Assembly (NCBI GenBank): GCA_050731755.1
Contig: JBOHPP010000151.1
Coordinates: 1-9,457 of the forward strand
Length of the DNA stretch: 9,457 nucleotides
Direction: 5' to 3'
Source of the DNA: JBOHPP01 sp050731755
GTDB taxonomy: Bacteria > Methylomirabilota > Methylomirabilia > Rokubacteriales > CSP1-6
Within the stretch, counting starts at the first letter, position 1. Every line of letters begins with the position of its first letter. Shown here one piece after another: positions 5,645 to 9,457 of the stretch. The position numbers were made by a program, and so were the translations under genes. The notes below the pieces were generated by a model that had not been told where the DNA came from, ran no database searches, and worked only from the letters and a program-made list of their open reading frames with translations.

Positions 5645-7987
5645 TTAGTCGGAGGGGGCCGCAGCGGACGTCAGACGGAAAAGGCGGTCGGGGGTCATCG
5701 GCAGCTCGGTGACCTCGATGCCCAGCGGCGTGAGCGCGTCGGCGATCGCGTTGGCGACAGCGGCGAGAGCGCCGATGGTCCCGCCCTCACCCACGCCCTT
5801 GAAGCCGCCGAGCGTGGTCGGCGATGGGCGCTCGACGTGGTCGACCTCGATGCGCGGCACCTCGGCCGCAGTGGGGACGAGGTAGTCCATGAGGGTTCCC
5901 GTCAGGAGCTGGCCGTGCTCGGAGTACACCACTTCCTCCAGGAGCGCGGCGCCGACACCCTGGGCCACCCCGCCAACCGCCTGGCCCTCGACGACGAGCG
6001 GGTTGATGATTCGCCCGCAGTCCTCCACCACGAGGTAACGGAGCACCCACACGGCGCACGTTGCCGGATCCACCTCGACCACGGCGAGATGGGCGGCGCC
6101 CGACGCCGTGCCGAAGTACGGATCGTAGAAACGTGTGGTCTCGAGACCGGGCTCCATGCCGTCCGGAAGCCGCTTGCCTCCGGCGTAGGCCGCCGCGGCG
6201 ACCCGAGCCAGCGGAATGGCGCGGCCGGGGACGCCGCGCACCGTGATCACGCCGTCGGCGAGATCGAGATCGCCCACGCCCGCCTCGAGTTGGTGGGCGG
6301 CGATCGCCAGCGCCTTGTCGCGCAGGGCCCGCGCGGCGAGGATCGCCGCACCGCCGCCGAGCACCGCGCTCCGGCTGGCGTACGTCCCGGTGCCGTGGGG
6401 GCTGAGCGCCGTGTCGCCGTGGAGCACGCGGACGTCCTCCACGCGCGTGCCCAGCTCCGTCGCCACCACCTGGGCCAGCGTCGTCTCGTGCCCCTGGCCG
6501 TGGCAGGCCAGCCCGAAGATCGCGGTGACGCCGCCGTCGGGATCGACGCGCACGGTGGCGCCCTCGGTGCCGGTGGCGATGTCGGCCCCGGGCGACACGG
6601 GAATCGCCGAGCCGACACCGGTCAGCTCGACGTAGGCGGACAGCCCGATCCCCAGGCGCCGGCCGGCCGCGCGCCCGCGAGCCTGCTCAGCGCGCAGCGT
6701 CGGGTAGGCCGCCGCCGCGCACGCGCGCTCGAGGCATTGGCCGAAGGCGCCGCTGTCCCAGACGATGCCGGACGGCGAGCGGTACGGAAAGTCGTCGGGC
6801 CGGAGCAGGTTGCGGCGGCGAATCTCGAGCGGGTCGATCCCCAGGCGTCGCGCGGCGCGGTCGAGGAGCGCCTCCATGACGAAGACGGAGACCGGACGGC
6901 CGACCCCACGGTACGGCCCCATGGGCGCCTTGTTCGTGGCCACTCCGAACGCCTCGGCGTGATAGTGGGGCACCCGGTACGGACCGGGCAGGAACGACAC
7001 CACCTGGATCACCTCGATGCTGGCCGTCCACGGGTAGATTGAGTACGCGCCGACGTCGGCGATCACCTTCGCGCGAAGGGCGCGGATGGCGCCGTCGGGG
7101 TCCACGGCCAGCTCGGCGTCGATCACTTCGTCCCAGGCCTGGGTGCTGGTCAGCAGGTCTTCGCGGCGATCGCCCACCCACTTGACCGGACGCCCCAGCT
7201 CCATGGCCAGCGCGCACACCGCGACCTCTTCGGGGTAGAGCACGCTCTTCACGCCAAAGCCCCCACCGACGTCAGGCGCGACGACCCGGATCTGTCGAGC
7301 GGGCAGCCCGAGGGTCTCGGCCAGCACGTCGCGCAGGATGCCCGGGATCTGCGTGGAGGACCACAGCGTCAGCTCCCCCGTCGCTAGACGATACTCGGCG
7401 AGGCAGGCCCGATTCTCGATCGCCACGCCGGCGTGGCGATGGATCCGGAAGCGATCGCCCACGCTCACCGGGGCGGTGGCGAAAGCGGCGGCGGTGTCGC
7501 CCTGACTGAAGGTCCGGCTGAGGAGAACATTCGTACCCGCCTCGTCGTGCACGAGCGGGCTCGACGCCGCCAGCGCGCGCTCGGCGTCAGCCACGACGGG
7601 GAGCGCCTCATAGGCGACGCTCACCCGCTCGGCGGCATCCTCGGCGTGATACCGGCTCTCGGCCACGACGACGGCGACGGCCTCGCCCACGTGGCGGACC
7701 TTGCCCGTGGCCAGGGCTGGAAAGGCCGTCGGGCGATAGGTCTTCATCCGCGACGGCGCAACCACCGGCCGGGCGCGCCGAGCCAGCGCCTCGCCCGTCC
7801 GCACCGCCACCACGCCCGGCGCCGTGAGCGCTTCTTCAACATCGATAGCCGTCAGCCGAGCGTGGGCGTGCGAGCTTCGCACGAAGGCGGCGTGGACGGT
7901 GCCGGACGGCGCGAGATCGGCGACGTACCGCCCCTGGCCGGTGAGGAACCGCGCGTCCTCGCGGCGCCGGAGCGGAACGCCGATCAG
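5645..7987 (-). CDS. Xanthine dehydrogenase/CoxL-family molybdopterin-binding subunit
   Basis: Large, molybdenum-cofactor-binding subunit of a molybdenum hydroxylase, which inserts oxygen from water into aldehydes or N-heterocycles. Numbered from a CTG start at 7987-7985, it has 780 residues, normal for the family. Residues 2-36 carry the expected N-terminus (IGVPLRRREDARFLTGQGRY at 2-21). Cofactor and active-site motifs are GGGFGVK (241-247), PYRGVGR (358-364), GQGHETT (497-503), DCGRIINP (656-663) and GVGEGG (731-736), with E734 as the likely catalytic base. The loop PYRGVGR resembles the AYRGAGR of form II enzymes and lacks the Cys of the form I CO dehydrogenase loop (AYxCSFR), so CO oxidation is unlikely. 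No ATG, GTG or TTG occurs in frame between the upstream stop (8087-8089) and GTG 7882, which would cut off 35 conserved residues. The FeS and FAD subunits are absent from the window. The gene follows a CoA ligase by 10 bases, hinting at a shared catabolic route; the substrate is unknown. Confidence 0.9.
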   Translation of the reverse strand: MIGVPLRRREDARFLTGQGRYVADLAPSGTVHAAFVRSSHAHARLTAIDVEEALTAPGVVAVRTGEALARRARPVVAPSRMKTYRPTAFPALATGKVRHVGEAVAVVVAESRYHAEDAAERVSVAYEALPVVADAERALAASSPLVHDEAGTNVLLSRTFSQGDTAAAFATAPVSVGDRFRIHRHAGVAIENRACLAEYRLATGELTLWSSTQIPGILRDVLAETLGLPARQIRVVAPDVGGGFGVKSVLYPEEVAVCALAMELGRPVKWVGDRREDLLTSTQAWDEVIDAELAVDPDGAIRALRAKVIADVGAYSIYPWTASIEVIQVVSFLPGPYRVPHYHAEAFGVATNKAPMGPYRGVGRPVSVFVMEALLDRAARRLGIDPLEIRRRNLLRPDDFPYRSPSGIVWDSGAFGQCLERACAAAAYPTLRAEQARGRAAGRRLGIGLSAYVELTGVGSAIPVSPGADIATGTEGATVRVDPDGGVTAIFGLACHGQGHETTLAQVVATELGTRVEDVRVLHGDTALSPHGTGTYASRSAVLGGGAAILAARALRDKALAIAAHQLEAGVGDLDLADGVITVRGVPGRAIPLARVAAAAYAGGKRLPDGMEPGLETTRFYDPYFGTASGAAHLAVVEVDPATCAVWVLRYLVVEDCGRIINPLVVEGQAVGGVAQGVGAALLEEVVYSEHGQLLTGTLMDYLVPTAAEVPRIEVDHVERPSPTTLGGFKGVGEGGTIGALAAVANAIADALTPLGIEVTELPMTPDRLFRLTSAAAPSD

Positions 7988-7992
7988 AAGGG

Positions 7993-7999
7993 CCCCCTC
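7993..7999 (-). promoter_or_regulatory. Shine-Dalgarno site supporting a CTG start
   Basis: On the minus strand GAGGGGG overlaps the stop codon of the CoA ligase gene (TGA, 8000-7998) and ends five bases before the CTG at 7987-7985. The spacing is right for initiation, and the site's position in the stop codon suits reinitiation by ribosomes leaving the upstream gene. A small CCCT/AGGG stem (minus-strand 8006 to 7995) could mask it until those ribosomes arrive. Confidence 0.5.
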
Positions 8000-9323
8000 A
8001 AAAGGGAACTTCGGTGCGCTCGTCGCGCACGCGCTTCGCTTTATGATCCCAGCGCGGCAGACCGCCAGGCTCGGTGACCTCCACGCTCACGCGGATGCCG
8101 AGGGCGACGCGAAGCTCCTCGGCCACGATGCGGCCGAGCCCGTCTCGCTGGCCGGCGTCCAGACCCGGCGAGGGATCGAGGCGGAGCAGAAGGTCGTCCA
8201 GCCCGTCGCGGCGCCGGAACACGATCTGGAACTCGTCCACGCCACGGTGCACGCGCACGATCTCCTCGACCCGACGCGGGTAGACGATGATCCCGCGAAC
8301 CTTCTTCATGTCGTCCAGGCGCGCCAGCACGCCGCCTTCGAAGGCGACGAGGGTCCGGCCGCACGGGCACGGCCGGTCGGCGAGCTGGACGAGGTCGCGC
8401 GTGCGGTAGCGGAGCAGCGGCATCGCCTTCCGGTAGAGGCTGGTGAAGACCAGCTCGCCCCGCTGCCCGGGCTCCACCGGCCGATCCTGCTCGTCCAGCA
8501 CTTCCGGATAACAGTAGTCCTCGTGCACGTGGGTCAGCCCCGCCTGGGCGTCGCACTCGAAGCCCCAGGCCGCGATCTCGGTGAGACCGGGCAGATCGAA
8601 GGCCCGGGCCCCGAAGGCCGCCTCGATCCTGGCCTTGGTGGCCGGGATCGACGCGCCCGGTTCTCCGGTGTGCCAGGTGATGCGGACCTTCGTCTCCTTG
8701 GCGAGGTCGATCCCCTTCTTCTGGGCCTGCTCGGCGAGGAACAGCGCGTACGAGGGCGTGCAGCCCAGCACCGTGATCGGGTACGCGCGGAGTGCGTCGA
8801 TCCGCTGCTCGGTGGAGAGTCCGCCGGCGGGATAGACGAGGCAACCCACGTCCTGAGCGGCGTAGAAGCCCGACCAGTAGCCGATCCACGGCCCGTAGGA
8901 GAAAGCGGCCATCACCATGTCGGGCGGCCGCACGCCGAACGCCCAGAGCGAGCGCGCGTAGGAATGGTAGAAGCCGTACCAGTCGTCCTTGGTGTCGAGG
9001 AAGGCCAGCGGCCGGCCGGTCGTGGCCGAGGTCATGTGCACCCGCAGGCACTGCTCGAACGGTACGGCCAGCAGCGTGCCCCATAGCGGGTGCTCGGCCT
9101 GGTCCTGCTTCAGCTCGTCCTTGGTCGTGAACGGCAGCCGGCGGAGGTCCTCGACCGTGCGGACGTCCGCGGGCGCCACGCCGGCGGCGTCGAGCTTGCG
9201 CCGATAGAAGGGGCTCTGGGCGTACGCGTGGGCCACCTGCGCGCGGAGTCGCTCCTCCTGGAACCGCCGCAGCGTGGAACGGGAGGCCGTCTCGATCTCG
9301 GGCTCGAGGTAGCGGGAGCTCAT
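7998..9323 (-). CDS. Phenylacetate-CoA ligase (PaaK)-like adenylating enzyme
   Basis: A 441-residue member of the PaaK branch of ATP-dependent acyl-CoA ligases, which form an acyl-AMP and then the CoA thioester; length is normal for the family. Visible motifs in order: the N-terminal PaaK segment (AYAQSPFYRRKLDAAGV, 33-49), the phosphate-binding loop TSATTGRP (98-105), GLTE (246-249) for adenine/acyl recognition, RTRDL (307-311), CPCGR (319-323) typical of PaaK, the hinge region around LDDMKKVRG (336-344), and HKAKRV (427-432) whose K428 is the likely catalytic lysine. The phosphate loop has Ala at residue 100 where Gly is usual (TSGTTG). The ATG at 9321-9323 fits the family N-terminus; upstream GGCGGAT is only a weak ribosome site. 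Phenylacetate itself cannot be assumed, as many homologues act on other aromatic or short acids. Its stop lies 10 bases before the molybdenum hydroxylase start, so the two are co-transcribed and may act on one compound class. Confidence 0.9.
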   Translation of the reverse strand: MSSRYLEPEIETASRSTLRRFQEERLRAQVAHAYAQSPFYRRKLDAAGVAPADVRTVEDLRRLPFTTKDELKQDQAEHPLWGTLLAVPFEQCLRVHMTSATTGRPLAFLDTKDDWYGFYHSYARSLWAFGVRPPDMVMAAFSYGPWIGYWSGFYAAQDVGCLVYPAGGLSTEQRIDALRAYPITVLGCTPSYALFLAEQAQKKGIDLAKETKVRITWHTGEPGASIPATKARIEAAFGARAFDLPGLTEIAAWGFECDAQAGLTHVHEDYCYPEVLDEQDRPVEPGQRGELVFTSLYRKAMPLLRYRTRDLVQLADRPCPCGRTLVAFEGGVLARLDDMKKVRGIIVYPRRVEEIVRVHRGVDEFQIVFRRRDGLDDLLLRLDPSPGLDAGQRDGLGRIVAEELRVALGIRVSVEVTEPGGLPRWDHKAKRVRDERTEVPF

Positions 9324-9333
9324 CAGCGCGGAT

Positions 9334-9352
9334 CCGCCGTTCGGGGCGGCGG
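9334..9352. repeat. Small inverted repeat just upstream of the CoA ligase start
   Basis: CCGCCG (9334-9339) and CGGCGG (9347-9352) pair around a 7-base loop, 10 to 29 bases upstream of the minus-strand ATG. One arm contains the weak ribosome-binding sequence GGCGG. It could modulate translation, but a 6-bp GC-only stem is weak evidence in DNA of this composition. Confidence 0.2.
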
Positions 9353-9363
9353 CCTCGAATCTA

Positions 9364-9457
9364 TCACGGCAGGTCCGCGCCTCGAAGGGCGACGACGACG
9401 CCCCCGGGCCGGGCCGCCCGGGGGCGCACCGCCGCGCGCGTGATCAGCTCCCGAACC
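9364..9457 (-). CDS. Possible C-terminal fragment of an upstream gene (partial at window edge)
   Basis: One minus-strand frame is open from the right edge to a TGA at 9366-9364. It encodes about 30 residues beginning VRELITRAAVRP and ending VVVALRGADLP. Its codons have G or C in the third position in roughly 27 of 30 cases, like the real genes here and clearly more than the neighbouring open frame. It would end 40 bases before the CoA ligase ATG, which fits an upstream operon member. The fragment is too short to assign a function. The strong hairpin at 9399-9426 lies inside it. Confidence 0.4.
   Translation of the reverse strand, partial: VRELITRAAVRPRAARPGGVVVALRGADLP
9399..9426. repeat. 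11-bp perfect GC hairpin near the right edge
   Basis: CGCCCCCGGGC (9399-9409) pairs exactly with GCCCGGGGGCG (9416-9426) around a 6-base loop. Neither strand shows a T-run after it, so a classical terminator is not supported. If the partial reading frame at 9364-9457 is real, the hairpin is within its coding region; if not, it is a candidate structured element in the leader of the CoA ligase gene. Confidence 0.45.

Noticed and set aside
5837..7042. 401-codon plus-strand open frame
   Set aside because: It is antisense to the molybdenum hydroxylase gene, whose motifs are unmistakable. The translation is rich in His, Arg, Asp and Gly with no domain, as expected for a shadow frame in GC-rich DNA.
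5645..7987. Aerobic CO dehydrogenase large subunit (form I CoxL)
   Set aside because: The active-site loop is PYRGVGR and lacks the Cys-containing AYxCSFR motif; the CoxM and CoxS genes are not adjacent in the window.
7824..9086. 420-codon plus-strand open frame
   Set aside because: It is antisense to the CoA ligase and to the start of the hydroxylase gene. Its composition is shadow-like, it crosses the boundary of two real genes, and it has no recognisable motif.
9399..9426. Intrinsic terminator at the strong hairpin
   Set aside because: There is no T-tract on either strand after the stem, and the hairpin may lie within a coding frame.

Overview
The window is very GC-rich, gene-dense bacterial chromosome. 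It holds two blocks of genes that run toward each other and meet with one base between their stop codons (5643/5645). Very high GC at third codon positions, overlapping start/stop codons, a DUF4124 protein, and a CoxL-type molybdenum hydroxylase subunit next to a PaaK-type CoA ligase suggest a free-living, probably soil Gram-negative bacterium. Proteobacteria or a Rokubacteria/Methylomirabilota-like lineage would fit. This is an inference from gene content; there is no rRNA or other marker gene here.

Left block, plus strand, 227-5643: five genes in a row that all appear to act at the cell envelope. They are a DUF898/YjgN-type multi-pass membrane protein, an M48 zinc metalloprotease with a PH-like N-terminal domain and a membrane anchor, a membrane-anchored TPR protein, an unrecognised five-helix membrane protein with a helical soluble C-terminus, and a secreted DUF4124 protein with a Pro-rich linker and a helical C-terminal half. 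Each gene overlaps the next by 4, 16, 4 and 4 bases, so translation is probably coupled and the five products probably work together. The DUF898-M48 pair is known from other bacteria. The three genes after it have no function I can name, so this is the best candidate in the window for an undescribed system, plausibly envelope protein quality control or assembly. About 226 bases of leader precede the operon, with two perfect inverted repeats and no convincing promoter.

Right block, minus strand, 9457-5645: a possible C-terminal fragment of a gene entering from the right edge, a 441-residue phenylacetate-CoA ligase-like adenylating enzyme, and a xanthine dehydrogenase/CoxL-family molybdopterin-binding subunit. 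The conserved N-terminus of the last protein extends 35 codons beyond its first ATG/GTG/TTG codon and begins at a CTG preceded by a good Shine-Dalgarno sequence, so a non-canonical start (or a sequence error) is likely. Its active-site loop reads PYRGVGR, not the CO dehydrogenase form I motif, so it probably hydroxylates an aldehyde or heteroaromatic compound. Its FeS and FAD partner subunits are not in the window.

No tRNA, rRNA, CRISPR array, insertion sequence or phage gene was seen.
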